This document shows, one piece after another, positions 26,327-35,911 of a stretch of 53,518 bases of DNA. Location of the stretch: positions 1 through 53,518 of the forward strand of contig CAZYBG010000013.1 of NCBI GenBank assembly GCA_964645155.1, written 5' to 3'. Origin of the DNA: CAZYBG01 sp964645155. Lineage in GTDB: Bacteria; Pseudomonadota; Alphaproteobacteria; Rhodobacterales; Rhodobacteraceae. Within the stretch, counting starts at the first letter, position 1. Every line of letters starts with the position of its first letter. The position numbers and the translations under genes were made by a program. The notes beneath the pieces were generated by a model. The model saw nothing but the letters and a program-made list of their open reading frames with translations, had not been told where the DNA came from and searched no databases.

Positions 26327-27718
26327 TCAGCCCCAGTTGCGGTCGTGTTCGGCGTGGGTGCGCAAGTAAGCCCCGGGCGCGAAATGGGTGTCGTAGAACC
26401 CGGTGTCGAGCCGGTGCGCCTGCAGATAGGTCTTCAGGAACACGGGCGGCACCGTTGCCGGGAACCGGCCGAAGGTCTGGAAGACATAGTCGGCCATGAT
26501 CGTGGCGATCTCGACCGCCTCGGCGTCGATCCCGGCCCCGGCCGCGCGCACGGCGGCGTTCTCTCGGTAGGGTCCGTCCTGCGCGGGGTTGAAGGGACCG
26601 CCCGTGCCGAACTTGCGGGCCACGACCGCCTCGACCGCCGCGCGCATGTCGGCGTGATGCGGTGGTACATGCGCCTCGAACACCCCCGGCAGGCCGGTGA
26701 TGTGCGGCAGCGGGTTGCCCTGCAGCATCTGGAAGTTGAAGCCGAGCCCCGGCACCGCCGGATCGCCGCTTGCGCCCAGCACGACGAAGGGGTTGATCCC
26801 GGTATACATCCAGCCACCCAGCCCCAGCCCCTGCAGCATCAGGGCACCGGCATAGCAGGCGGTGCCCATCTCGACCGACACGTCCGTGAGCGCGATCTGC
26901 TCGAGGAAGGTCATCGGATAGGCGACCTCCATGTTCAGCCGGTGGCCGAACCGTTCCAGCCCGGGGATCTGGTTGCCGTTCACGTCGTCGTAGATGCCAG
27001 TGCCGTTCTGCACGAGGTAAAGCAGGAGAAGGATCACATGCTGCGCCAGGTCGGCGACCGGCCAGACCAGGGTCGAGCCCGGCACATTGGCGCACCAGGT
27101 GTTGTGCCCCTCCATGTAGGGCATCGCGGCGGGGATGTTCAGCCGCCCGTCGGCGAGCTTGACGATCCGTGCACGGTGGGCTTCGACCCAGGCGTGCAGG
27201 TCGCGGTCGCCCGGCTGCGGCGCCGGGGTCATGTCGCGGGTCGGCAGGAAATAGACTCCGTTGTCGTCGGTATAGAAGAACTCGGTCGTGTTGAACCCGG
27301 CCGAGGACGGGAAGCTGCGCCCGCCCGCCGCAGTGGTGTAGTTCGGCAATTTACCGGCATAGTCCGGATGGTGCGCGAAGAGGTTCGCCCAGCCGGTGTT
27401 GCCGGCAATGGTGGCGATCAGCAGCATCTGCTCGACCGGATCGAGCGGCGCGAGCGCCTCCTTCGAGGTGTAGGCCAGCGGCCCGTCGGGAATGCTGGCC
27501 CCCTTGGCGAAGCGGCGCGAGCGGCGGCCGTGGATCGCCTCGATCAGCGGGAAGGTCGCGGCCCGGACAAGGCCGCGCGGCAGGGGAGAATAGGCGTCGA
27601 GCATGATTTTTCCTTTGGTTCTGATTGTTTCGCCGCGGGCAAGCCCGAGGCCGGCAAGAAGCGCGCCGGCCCCGACGAGCGTCGTCCCGAGGATCCTGCG
27701 TCGGGTTCGGTCAAGCAT
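26327..27718 (-). CDS. Exported protein of unknown function (possible nitroreductase-like fold)
   Basis: 463 residues. A signal-anchor or signal peptide is likely at the N-terminus (basic RTRRR followed by ILGTTLVGAGALLAGLGLARG). I do not recognise the family. The stretch GGRSFPSSAGFNTTEFFYTDDNG resembles the Arg-Pro-Ser-Ala-Gly FMN-loop of SagB/nitroreductase-type proteins, but that is weak. The middle is rich in Gly/Asn/Trp segments such as MEGHNTWCANVPGSTLVWPV. The start has AAAGGA eight bases upstream; a shorter start at an internal Met would lose the signal. It converges on the hydantoin island and is not obviously in an operon. Confidence 0.6.
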   Translation of the reverse strand: MLDRTRRRILGTTLVGAGALLAGLGLARGETIRTKGKIMLDAYSPLPRGLVRAATFPLIEAIHGRRSRRFAKGASIPDGPLAYTSKEALAPLDPVEQMLLIATIAGNTGWANLFAHHPDYAGKLPNYTTAAGGRSFPSSAGFNTTEFFYTDDNGVYFLPTRDMTPAPQPGDRDLHAWVEAHRARIVKLADGRLNIPAAMPYMEGHNTWCANVPGSTLVWPVADLAQHVILLLLYLVQNGTGIYDDVNGNQIPGLERFGHRLNMEVAYPMTFLEQIALTDVSVEMGTACYAGALMLQGLGLGGWMYTGINPFVVLGASGDPAVPGLGFNFQMLQGNPLPHITGLPGVFEAHVPPHHADMRAAVEAVVARKFGTGGPFNPAQDGPYRENAAVRAAGAGIDAEAVEIATIMADYVFQTFGRFPATVPPVFLKTYLQAHRLDTGFYDTHFAPGAYLRTHAEHDRNWG

Positions 27719-27775
27719 TGGTGGAGTCCTTTACAGGGGGTGCGCGGCCGCTGGCGCTGGCCGATGGATCGGTGC

Positions 27776-27973
27776 TCAGCGGAGGAACTGCCTGTCGATC
27801 TGATCGCGCCGCAGCCCGATGTCCTTCAGCTGGGCATCATCCAGCCGGTGCAGGAGCCTCGCCGTCTGGCAGGCCTTGCGCCGCGTGTTCCAGCGGCGCA
27901 GCCACTGACCCAGTGCAAGAACCGGTGACTGCACCGTGCTGTCCGGCGAGGTGAGCGAAATCGATCTGGTCAT
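27776..27973 (-). CDS. DUF1127 small basic protein
   Basis: 65 residues. The C-terminal RLDDAQLKDIGLRRDQID is the diagnostic DUF1127 motif, preceded by a Trp/Arg-rich helix (LGQWLRRWNTRRKACQTA). Family members in alphaproteobacteria are small RNA-binding or stress-response proteins. AGAGG lies upstream of the ATG. It is encoded 57 bases upstream of the unknown exported-protein gene on the same strand, and diverges from the AraC-type regulator gene. Confidence 0.85.
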   Translation of the reverse strand: MTRSISLTSPDSTVQSPVLALGQWLRRWNTRRKACQTARLLHRLDDAQLKDIGLRRDQIDRQFLR

Positions 27974-28090
27974 GGGAAGCCTCTGGCAACGCAGCGGTCA
28001 CGTCGACCGCGGCGCCTAACTGTCACGGATCGCCCGCCCGGCGTGAGGCGCGGACTCGACACAAACGGTCCGAATGTGCCATCTTGAGGA
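27974..28090. promoter_or_regulatory. Divergent promoter region, DUF1127 gene / AraC-type regulator
   Basis: This 117-base gap separates two oppositely oriented genes and must carry control signals for both. I see no strong operator or -35/-10 pair that I would assign. Confidence 0.35.
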
Positions 28091-29176
28091 ATGACGACGC
28101 CCTATGCGCCGAAGAAGGTTTCGGTCTGCCTCGTTGCCGTGCCCGAGGTTGCAACGGGCGTGCTGAATGGCCTCTACGAGGTCCTGTCCTACGTTGGCGG
28201 CGGATGGGAAGCCTTGACCGGGTGGCCCCCGGGACCCCGCCGCTTCCTGCCGCGGGTCGTTGCTGCATCGCGCGAGCCGTTCCGGAACGTGATCGGGTTG
28301 TCGATCGTGCCAGACCTGACCTTCGATGAGGCAAAGCGGGCCGATATCGTGATCGTCGCCGATCTCGCGATCGACCGGGATGAGGAAACCCGGGGCCGAT
28401 GGCCTGCCGAGGCGGCATGGTTGCGCCGCCAGCACGCACAAGGTGCGCTGGTCTGCTCGGTCTGCACCGGCTCGTTGATGCTGGCCGAGGCCGGCTTGCT
28501 GGACGGGGAGGAGGCGACCTGCCATTGGGCGGCGACCGACCAGATGCGCAGCCGCTATCCTGCCGTGATGCTGCGGCCCGAGCGCGTGCTAGTGTCGTCG
28601 GGCAGTGAACATCGCATCGTCACCTCGGGCGCCAATGCGTCCTGGACCGACCTTGTCCTCTACCTTGTCGCCCGTTTCTGCGGCGAGGAGGAGGCGCGGC
28701 GCACCGCGAAACTGTTCCTCTTCGGCGACAGGTCCGGCGGGCAGTTGCCCTTCACCGCCCGCGTGCGCCCCCGCCAGCACGACGACGCCGCCATCGCCGC
28801 AGCTCAGGAATGGATCGCCGACAACTACGCAATGCCAAACCCTGTCGCCGGCATGACCGAGATCTCGGGGCTTGCCGTGCGCACCTTCAAGCGTCGGTTC
28901 GAGACTGCGACGGGATACGCACCGCTGGATTACGTGCTGTCTCTCCGGATGGAAGAAGCCAAGCAGATGCTGGAGACATCGGAGGCTCCACTTGACGTTG
29001 TCGCGGCAGAGGTCGGCTATACCGAACCCGCCGCCTTCCGGCGGGTCTTCCGGCGGGCGACCGGGATCTCGCCACTGCAGTACCGGCAACGGTTCCAGAA
29101 GGTCGTGGCGCTGGTCGGACAGGCCGTGCACCAGCCTGTCCGCCGTCAGCGCCAAGGAACGGGCCGGGTTGATTGA
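28091..29176 (+). CDS. DJ-1/PfpI-AraC family transcriptional regulator (GlxA/FtrA type)
   Basis: 361 residues. Residues about 8-200 form a class I glutamine-amidotransferase-like (DJ-1/PfpI) domain with the elbow cysteine in VCSVCTGSLMLAEAGLLDG and CHWAATDQM. Residues about 240-340 are an AraC helix-turn-helix pair (MTEISGLAVRTFKRRFETATG and APLDVVAAEVGYTEPAAFRRVFRRATG). Relatives regulate carnitine, glycine betaine, dimethylglycine or arginine catabolism, with the amidotransferase-like domain binding the ligand. The target here is not clear: it diverges from a DUF1127 gene, while the methylamine genes are about 10 kb away. Confidence 0.88.
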   Translation: MTTPYAPKKVSVCLVAVPEVATGVLNGLYEVLSYVGGGWEALTGWPPGPRRFLPRVVAASREPFRNVIGLSIVPDLTFDEAKRADIVIVADLAIDRDEETRGRWPAEAAWLRRQHAQGALVCSVCTGSLMLAEAGLLDGEEATCHWAATDQMRSRYPAVMLRPERVLVSSGSEHRIVTSGANASWTDLVLYLVARFCGEEEARRTAKLFLFGDRSGGQLPFTARVRPRQHDDAAIAAAQEWIADNYAMPNPVAGMTEISGLAVRTFKRRFETATGYAPLDYVLSLRMEEAKQMLETSEAPLDVVAAEVGYTEPAAFRRVFRRATGISPLQYRQRFQKVVALVGQAVHQPVRRQRQGTGRVD

Positions 29177-29198
29177 GCAACGGCGGATCGCTGGCTCA

Positions 29199-29345
29199 TC
29201 TGACCCACCAAGGCGTAAGACGAGACGGACATCCCGACCGGCCGGGCCCTCCGACCGGATCGTCGTGAAGCACATCCGGCGTCGGATGCGGAAACGGCGT
29301 TCGGCTCCTGAGAAGATCCGCATCGTGCTGGTGGGCGCGCGCGGT
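29199..29345 (+). pseudogene. IS3-family transposase OrfA remnant
   Basis: An open frame without a start reads PRRKTRRTSRPAGPSDRIV, then HIRRRMRKRRSAPEKIRIVLVGARG. This closely resembles the N-terminus of IS150-group OrfA (RKTRR..SKPA..DRIV..IRR...SAEEKIRIVLEGLRGE). Similarity stops right after the VLVGARG segment, where GEDSIAELCRREG would be expected. No OrfB follows, so it is a dead fragment in the 312-base gap between the AraC-type regulator and the COG0523 gene. The rest of the gap (29346-29488) shows nothing recognisable. Confidence 0.65.
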
Positions 29346-29488
29346 ATCTTCAGCCGGGCCCGAGCGAGAGTTCTCCGTGTGGCGGCCTCGACGGCCGGCG
29401 GCACCCCGGATGAATGACGACCCTGCCAGAGGGTGACCCGTGTTCTGCGTGGCGGTGAACGCCCGCGACCGGATCGACCGACACGGCG

Positions 29489-30631
29489 CTAGCGTGGTTC
29501 AACCCTGAGCGCGTGGACCATCGGCCGCTTCCGAAGCGTGTCAAGGCTTTCAAGAAGCGCCTCTCGCGGCAGATCGCGACCGATGATGACGACGCGGCTC
29601 TTGCGGTCCCCGCCGGTCCAGCGCGCCAGCCGCACGGGCGGGTCGATGATGTGCTGCACCCCGTGGATCACGAAGGGCGTGTCGAAGCCATCTGCCCAGA
29701 TCACCGCCTTCAGGCGCAGGATATCGGGGCCGCGGGCCGCGATCAGGGCTTCCATCCAGATGTCGAGCATCATCGGGTGGATCGGGTCGTCGAAGACCAT
29801 GGAGACCGAGGAGATGCGGTCGTCGTGATGCGCCGCCGGGGCGAGTGCTGTCCTGAGCCCGCCCCCCGGCGCTGGCGACAGCCCGAAGAGGCCATGCGTC
29901 GCGCCGGTCGCCGAAGGCAGGGCGACGGGATTGGCCAGCGGGGGCAAGGGCAGGGAGGACCCGGCGTAGGCGGGCGCGTTGACCCAGGCGGCGGCGTCGG
30001 GCAGGGCCCCGCCCATCTCGGGCGTGCCGTGTCCGAAAAGGCTCGCCAGCGGAACAGCCCCGCGTTCGGCCGTGACGATCACTGCCCCCGGGGCCAGTGC
30101 CGCCAGCCGGGTGCGGAACCGGGCCGCCTGGGGCGGGGTCACGAGGTCGGTCTTCGTCAGCACCAGCACGTCGGCCATCGCCACCTGCTGCACGCTCTCG
30201 AACCCCCGGTCCAGCGTTGCGGGGCCAAGGGCGGCATCGCAGACCGTGACCACCCCGTCCATCCGCAACGCGGCCCCAAGGCCCGGTGTCACGATCAGGG
30301 TGTGCAGGATCGGTGCAGGGTCGGCGAGGCCCGTCGTCTCGATCACGATGCGGTCGAAGGCCAGTTCTCCCGAGTTCCGCTTCGCGACCAGCCGCTCCAG
30401 CGCCTGCACCAGATCGCCGCGCACGGTACAGCACATGCAGCCCGAGGACAGGAGCACCGTCTCCTCGGTCGTCTCGACGATCAGGTCGTGGTCGAGGCCC
30501 GCATCGCCGAATTCGTTGACGACCATGGCAATGCGCCCCGCCGAGGCATCGCGCAGAAGCGCGTTCACCAGGGTGGTCTTTCCGGCGCCGAGGTAGCCGG
30601 TGATCAGGGTCAGCGGAATGCGTTGCGTCAT
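29489..30631 (-). CDS. COG0523 G3E GTPase, probable Zur-regulated zinc metallochaperone
   Basis: 380 residues. Walker A GYLGAGKTT (about 12-20), VNEFGDAGLDHDL, the metal motif GCMCCTVRGDL (about 64-74), ETTGLADPAP and the guanine-specificity LTKTDL define the family. After a Pro/Gly/Ala-rich linker the CobW_C domain runs from about residue 270 (DRISSVSMVFDDPIHP) with RLKAVIWADG and IIGRDLPREALL. It would supply zinc to client proteins when zinc is short. The start codon lies 15 bases from a Zur-like palindrome and diverges from zur, so zinc control is strongly suggested. Confidence 0.88.
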   Translation of the reverse strand: MTQRIPLTLITGYLGAGKTTLVNALLRDASAGRIAMVVNEFGDAGLDHDLIVETTEETVLLSSGCMCCTVRGDLVQALERLVAKRNSGELAFDRIVIETTGLADPAPILHTLIVTPGLGAALRMDGVVTVCDAALGPATLDRGFESVQQVAMADVLVLTKTDLVTPPQAARFRTRLAALAPGAVIVTAERGAVPLASLFGHGTPEMGGALPDAAAWVNAPAYAGSSLPLPPLANPVALPSATGATHGLFGLSPAPGGGLRTALAPAAHHDDRISSVSMVFDDPIHPMMLDIWMEALIAARGPDILRLKAVIWADGFDTPFVIHGVQHIIDPPVRLARWTGGDRKSRVVIIGRDLPREALLESLDTLRKRPMVHALRVEPR

Positions 30632-30645
30632 AGGGCTTGCGTAAT

Positions 30646-30658
30646 GTTATACTATAAC
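30646..30658. promoter_or_regulatory. Zur-box palindrome
   Basis: GTTATA-C-TATAAC is a perfect 6-bp inverted repeat about a central base, in an AT-rich island that stands out from its GC-rich surroundings. It matches the known alphaproteobacterial Zur site pattern (TGTTATA.TATAACA), with a leading T present on the left. It lies between the divergent COG0523 gene and the zur-znu operon and could repress both when zinc is sufficient. Confidence 0.85.
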
Positions 30659-30824
30659 TTATATCGCGCAATGACCGCCATAAGGCAACCCCGGATGATC
30701 GAACCTGTCGCCCCTGCAGCACTGTCCGGGCCTGGACACGGCCCGCCTGCGCCGGTTGTGCGCCCGCCGGATCCCGCCGCGATGCCGGGCGGGTTTCCTG
30801 ACCCTGAAGTGCCGTGACCGCGCG

Positions 30825-31211
30825 ATGGCCGCGACCCTGACCCCCAACCAGGCCGAAGTGCTTGGCCTCCTGCGGGTGGCCAATGCGCCGATGACCGCCT
30901 ATCAGATCCTGGCGCGGATGCAGGGCAACCGCGGGCTCGTGGCCCCGCCCACGGTCTACCGGGCGCTGAAGGCGCTGGAGGACGCCGGACTGATCCGCCG
31001 GATCGAGACCCTGCGCGCGTGGGCCCTCGTCGCGACGGTCAGCCCGGGCGTCGTGGCGATCTGCGACGATTGCGGCACGGTCCGCGCGGTCGCGGCCCCC
31101 GAGGTTCTTGAAAGCCTGCATCGCAGCCTGGCCGCCGAGGGCTTTGCCGAGGAGCGCCAGACGATCGAGGTGCATGGCCGCTGCGGCGACTGCACGGGAG
31201 CGCGGGCATGA
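30825..31211 (+). CDS. zur: Fur-family zinc uptake regulator Zur (atypical sensor site)
   Basis: 128 residues. The winged helix is TAYQILARMQGNRGLVAPPTVYRALKALEDAGLI. The structural zinc site is complete: C80/C83 (AICDDCG) and C120/C123 (GRCGDC). However, residues 61-79, which in characterised Zurs carry Cys/His ligands of the sensing site, contain neither, and the whole protein has only two His (99 and 117). ATG at 30825 is preferred; a TTG at 30756 would add an Arg/Cys-rich leader without family similarity. The stop overlaps the ATG of a 33-residue microprotein, ahead of znuC. Confidence 0.82.
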   Translation: MAATLTPNQAEVLGLLRVANAPMTAYQILARMQGNRGLVAPPTVYRALKALEDAGLIRRIETLRAWALVATVSPGVVAICDDCGTVRAVAAPEVLESLHRSLAAEGFAEERQTIEVHGRCGDCTGARA

Positions 31212-31309
31212 TCCGCGACCTGCTCTTGTCGGGCGCGGGATCGCGTCTGGGGCTGGCCCTCGTGCTGTCAGGCCTTCTGTGGGGCGGCCTCTGGCTGGTG
31301 GCGGGCTGA
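31208..31309 (+). CDS. 33-residue membrane microprotein between zur and znuC
   Basis: The ATG overlaps the zur stop as ATGA. The frame encodes MIRDLLLSGAGSRLG, then a single hydrophobic helix rich in Leu/Trp/Gly/Val ending LWLVAG, and stops 3 bases before the GTG of znuC. Tight coupling on both sides argues for real translation. It may be an accessory of the zinc importer or serve only to carry ribosomes from zur to znuC. No family is recognised. Confidence 0.55.
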   Translation: MIRDLLLSGAGSRLGLALVLSGLLWGGLWLVAG

Positions 31310-31312
31310 GCC

Positions 31313-32041
31313 GTGGCGCTGATCCTGCATGATCTCACCCTCGGCTATGACCGTCACCCGGCGGTGCATCACCTTGATCTGGACCTGCGCCCCGGCAGCC
31401 TTACCGCCATTGTCGGGCCGAACGGGGCCGGGAAGTCCACGCTGCTGAAAGGCCTGATCGGCGAGCTTGCACCCCTGGAGGGGCGGATCGACCGCCGGCC
31501 CGCCCGGATCGCCTATCTGCCGCAACTCAGCGAAGTGGACCGCAGCTTTCCGCTGTCGGTCCTGGCCTTCGTAGCCATGGGCCTCTGGCACCGGACGGGC
31601 GCCTTCGGCGGGCTTGGCAAGGCCGAGGTCGCCCGTGTGGCCGAGGCCTTGGCCGCCGTGGGGCTGACCGGGTTCGACCGCCGCCCGATCTTGGCCCTGT
31701 CGGGCGGGCAGGTGCAGCGGGTGATGTTCGCGCGGCTTCTCCTGCAGGACGCGGGCCTCATCCTGCTGGACGAGCCGTTCACCGCTATCGACACCCGCAC
31801 CGCCGGTGAGCTTCTGCAGATCGTGAAGCGCTGGCATGGCGAGGGGCGGACCGTGATTGCCGCCCTCCATGACATCGAGACGGTCCGCCAGCATTTCCCT
31901 CAGACGCTCCTGCTGGCGCGGGAGAAGGTGGCGCATGGGGCGACGGCGCAGGTCCTGACCGCCGCGAACCTGTTCCGCGCGCGGCAGATGTGCGAGGCCT
32001 TCGACGACCATGCCCCGGTCTGCGAGCGGGGCACCGCATGA
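31313..32041 (+). CDS. znuC: Zinc ABC transporter ATP-binding protein ZnuC
   Basis: 242 residues. Walker A GPNGAGKST (about 37-45), signature LSGGQVQRVMFARLL, Walker B LILLDEPFTAID and switch His in IAALHDIETV. The length and the zur/znuB/znuA neighbours mark it as the energy subunit of the high-affinity zinc importer. The start is a GTG following the microprotein stop. The stop overlaps the znuB ATG (ATGA). Confidence 0.92.
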   Translation: MALILHDLTLGYDRHPAVHHLDLDLRPGSLTAIVGPNGAGKSTLLKGLIGELAPLEGRIDRRPARIAYLPQLSEVDRSFPLSVLAFVAMGLWHRTGAFGGLGKAEVARVAEALAAVGLTGFDRRPILALSGGQVQRVMFARLLLQDAGLILLDEPFTAIDTRTAGELLQIVKRWHGEGRTVIAALHDIETVRQHFPQTLLLAREKVAHGATAQVLTAANLFRARQMCEAFDDHAPVCERGTA

Positions 32042-32901
32042 GCTGGCTCATCGACCCCTTCGCCGATTTTGCCTTCATGCAGCGCGCCCTTCTGGGCTGC
32101 CTCGCGATCTCGCTGGGCGCGACCCCGGTGGGCGTGTTCCTGATGCTGCGGAGGATGAGCCTGACCGGTGACGCCATGGCGCATGCGATCCTGCCAGGTG
32201 CTGCGGTGGGGTTCCTCGTCTCGGGCCTGAGCCTCGGGGCGATGACCATCGGGGGCATAGCGGCGGGCCTGCTGGTCGCCGTGCTGACCGGGGCGGTCGC
32301 CCGCGTCACGGCCCTGCGCGAGGATGCCTCGCTGGCCGCCTTCTACCTGATCTCGCTGGCGCTCGGTGTGCTGCTGGTGTCGCTCAAAGGGTCGAACGTC
32401 GACCTGATGCACGTGCTGTTCGGCACCGTGCTGGCACTGAACGACAACGCGCTGATCCTCCTCTGTGCCATCACCACCATCACGCTCCTTGCCCTCGCCC
32501 TGATCTTCCGGCCGCTGGTTCTGGAATGCGCCGACCCGCGGTTCCTGCGCTCGGTCAGCCGGTGGAGCGGGCCGGTGCATTTCATCTTCCTCGCCCTCGT
32601 CGTGGTGAACCTGGTCGCGGGCTTTCAGGCGCTGGGCACGCTGATGGCAGTGGGGATCATGATCCTGCCCGCCGCCGCCGCGCGGTTCTGGGCGGACAGT
32701 ATCGGCGGCATGCTGCTGGCGGCGGCGGTCACCGCCGTTGTCGCCTCGGTGGCGGGGCTGCTGGCAAGCTATTACGCAGGCCTCCCATCCGGCCCCGCGA
32801 TCATCCTGTCGGCCGGGATCCTCTACCTTCTGTCCCTCATCTTCGGCCCGGTCGGCAGCCTCGCGGCCCGCTACTGGCCACGCCCTCACCTCTCCTCCTG
32901 A
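32038..32901 (+). CDS. znuB: Zinc ABC transporter permease ZnuB
   Basis: 287 residues with about eight membrane helices. ABC-3 family features include LLGCLAISLGATPVGVFLMLRRMSLTGDAMAHAILPG near the N-terminus, with GDAMAHA as the conserved coupling motif, and LGTLMAVGIMILPAAAARFW in the C-terminal half. It forms the membrane channel with ZnuC and ZnuA. The ATG overlaps the znuC stop. Confidence 0.92.
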   Translation: MSWLIDPFADFAFMQRALLGCLAISLGATPVGVFLMLRRMSLTGDAMAHAILPGAAVGFLVSGLSLGAMTIGGIAAGLLVAVLTGAVARVTALREDASLAAFYLISLALGVLLVSLKGSNVDLMHVLFGTVLALNDNALILLCAITTITLLALALIFRPLVLECADPRFLRSVSRWSGPVHFIFLALVVVNLVAGFQALGTLMAVGIMILPAAAARFWADSIGGMLLAAAVTAVVASVAGLLASYYAGLPSGPAIILSAGILYLLSLIFGPVGSLAARYWPRPHLSS

Positions 32902-32912
32902 AAGGACATCGC

Positions 32913-33902
32913 ATGGTCACCCGTCGCCTCCTCCTCGCCACTGCCGCCGCTCTGGCCCTGGCAAGCCCTGCCTCTGCGCAGGACAAGCTGAAGGTCGTCG
33001 CCAGCTTCTCGATCCTCGGCGACATCGTTTCCGAAGTGGGCGGCGACCGGGTCGAGGTGAGCACCCTCGTCGGCCCCGACGGCGACGCGCATGTCTTCCA
33101 GCCCGCGCCCGCCGATGCCGAAGCGATGGCGCAAGCTGATGTCATCGTCGCCAACGGGCTGGGGTTCGAGGGCTGGATGGACCGGCTGGTCGAGGCCTCC
33201 GGGACAAAGGCCGCCGTCGTCACCGCCTCGAACGGGGTGACACCGATCGCTTTTAGCGAAGACGGGCAGGACGATCACGCCGACGAGGCCGGGCACGAGG
33301 GCCACGACCATGAAGGTCACGGGGACCACTCCGAACACGCCGAACACGCGGGGCACGAGGACCACGACCACGGCGCCTCTGACCCGCACGCCTGGCAAAG
33401 CGTGACCAATGTGGCGCTCTACGTCGGCACCATCGAACGCGGCCTCGCCGCGGCCGATCCCGAGGGCGCCGGAGCCTACAGGGCCAATGCCAACGCCTAT
33501 ATGGCCGAGCTTGACGCGCTGGACGCCGAGATCCGCGCCGCCGTCGCCAACCTGCCGGCGGATCGCCGCATCATCGTCACCTCGCACGACGCCTTCGGCT
33601 ACTTCGCAGCCGCCTACGGCCTGACGTTTCTCGCGCCGCAGGGCCTGTCCACCGAGGCCGAAGCCTCGGCGCAGGACGTGGCCGCCCTGATCACCCAGAT
33701 CCGCGACGAGGGCATCGGCGCCGTCTTTGTGGAAAACATCGCCGACCGCCGCCTGCTGGACCAGATCGCGTCCGAGACCGGGGCCGCAATCGGCGGCACG
33801 CTCTATTCCGACGCACTCTCCGGCCCCGAAGGCCCAGCCGCCACCTACCTCGCGATGATGCGCCACAACCTGTCGCAACTGACCGCCGCGCTGACGAACT
33901 GA
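32913..33902 (+). CDS. znuA: Zinc ABC transporter periplasmic binding protein ZnuA
   Basis: 329 residues. The Sec signal ends at ASAQ (about residue 23). Zinc ligands are visible at H60 (GDAHVFQP), in the DPHAW motif near 159, and in VTSHDAFGYF. Residues about 120-153 form the His/Asp/Glu-rich loop typical of ZnuA, with 11 histidines among repeated HEGH/HDHEGH units; this loop is thought to collect zinc or sense sufficiency. TGAAIGGTLYSDALSGPEGPA near the C-terminus is family-typical. It starts 11 bases after znuB with AAAGGA upstream. Confidence 0.93.
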   Translation: MVTRRLLLATAAALALASPASAQDKLKVVASFSILGDIVSEVGGDRVEVSTLVGPDGDAHVFQPAPADAEAMAQADVIVANGLGFEGWMDRLVEASGTKAAVVTASNGVTPIAFSEDGQDDHADEAGHEGHDHEGHGDHSEHAEHAGHEDHDHGASDPHAWQSVTNVALYVGTIERGLAAADPEGAGAYRANANAYMAELDALDAEIRAAVANLPADRRIIVTSHDAFGYFAAAYGLTFLAPQGLSTEAEASAQDVAALITQIRDEGIGAVFVENIADRRLLDQIASETGAAIGGTLYSDALSGPEGPAATYLAMMRHNLSQLTAALTN

Positions 33903-33915
33903 AAGGAAACCCACC

Positions 33916-34877
<962 letters not shown>

Positions 34878-34878
<1 letters not shown>

Positions 34879-35900
34879 TGCCGGTGCTGGAGCGGCACGA
34901 TCCCCTGGCCGTCACCCGCATCGAACAGGGCGGCGAGCGGTTCGCCATCGAGGCCGTGCCCGTGGCGGTGACGGCGGTGGGCGACACCGCCTTCACCGCC
35001 TGGGGCGACGGGCGCATCCGCGCCTTCCGCCCCGGGGCGGAGCCGACCGTGCTGAGCGTCCACAGGGGCGCGATCCTGTCCATGGCTGCCGAGGCTTCGG
35101 GCACCATCCTCACGGGGGGCGACGATGGCCGGTTCTGCCGCGTCGCGGCCGGCGGCGTGACCGAGCTGGCCGACTTCCCGCGCAAATGGGTGGACCATGT
35201 GGCGGCGGGGGCGGGCGGGGTGATCGCCTGTTCGGTCGGGCGCGAGGTGCGCATCTTCGACGGCCCGCGCCGCGAGGTGGTACAGGTCCCCTCCACCGCC
35301 GGCGGCCTCGCCTTCGACCGCAGGGGCGGCAGGCTGGCGGTGGCGCATTACGGCGGCGTCACGATCTGGTCGCGCGAGAAACGCGGCTGGAAGCCCATGC
35401 GCCTGAAATGGGCCGGCAGCCATACCGGCGTGAGCTTCAGTCCCGACGACCGCTTCGTCATGACCCGGATGCAGGAGAATGCGCTGCATGGCTGGCGGCT
35501 CCGCGACAAGGCCGACCTCAGGATGTCGGGCTATCCGCAGAAGGTGAAGGGCTGGGTCTGGGCGGGGAAACTGCCGTGGCTCGCCACCACCGGCGCCGAT
35601 CAGGCGATCCTCTGGCCGTTCGACGGCGCGCAGGGGCCGATGGGGCGCGGGCCGACGCAGGTTGCCTGGGGCGGGCACGGCTACGTGACCGCGATCTGCG
35701 CCCTGCCGGGGCACGAGGCCGTGCTGGCGGGCTATACCTCTGGCGCGGTAGTCTTCTCCGAGATCGACCAGATCGCCGAACCGCGCGCCGTCAAGCGCCC
35801 GACCGGGGCGGCGGTCGCGCTGCTGGCCGTCACACCCCTGACGGGATGGCTCCTGGCGGCGGATGAACAGGGCGGCGTCCTCTGGGCACCCCTGAGCTGA
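34878..35900 (+). CDS. WD40-repeat (beta-propeller) protein of the zinc operon
   Basis: 340 residues, no signal peptide. Blade-like repeats recur roughly every 40-45 residues, for example AVGDTAFTAWGDGRIRAF, ILTGGDDGRFCRVA, RLAVAHYGGVTIWSR, GVSFSPDDRFVMTRMQENALHGWRL and WLATTGADQAILWPF, consistent with a seven-bladed propeller. The ATG shares one base with the stop of the COG0523 gene (TGATG), so the two are co-translated. WD40 proteins scaffold partner proteins; here a GTPase or zinc-client partner is plausible but unproven. Confidence 0.8.
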
Positions 35901-35911
35901 GGCTCGCACGG

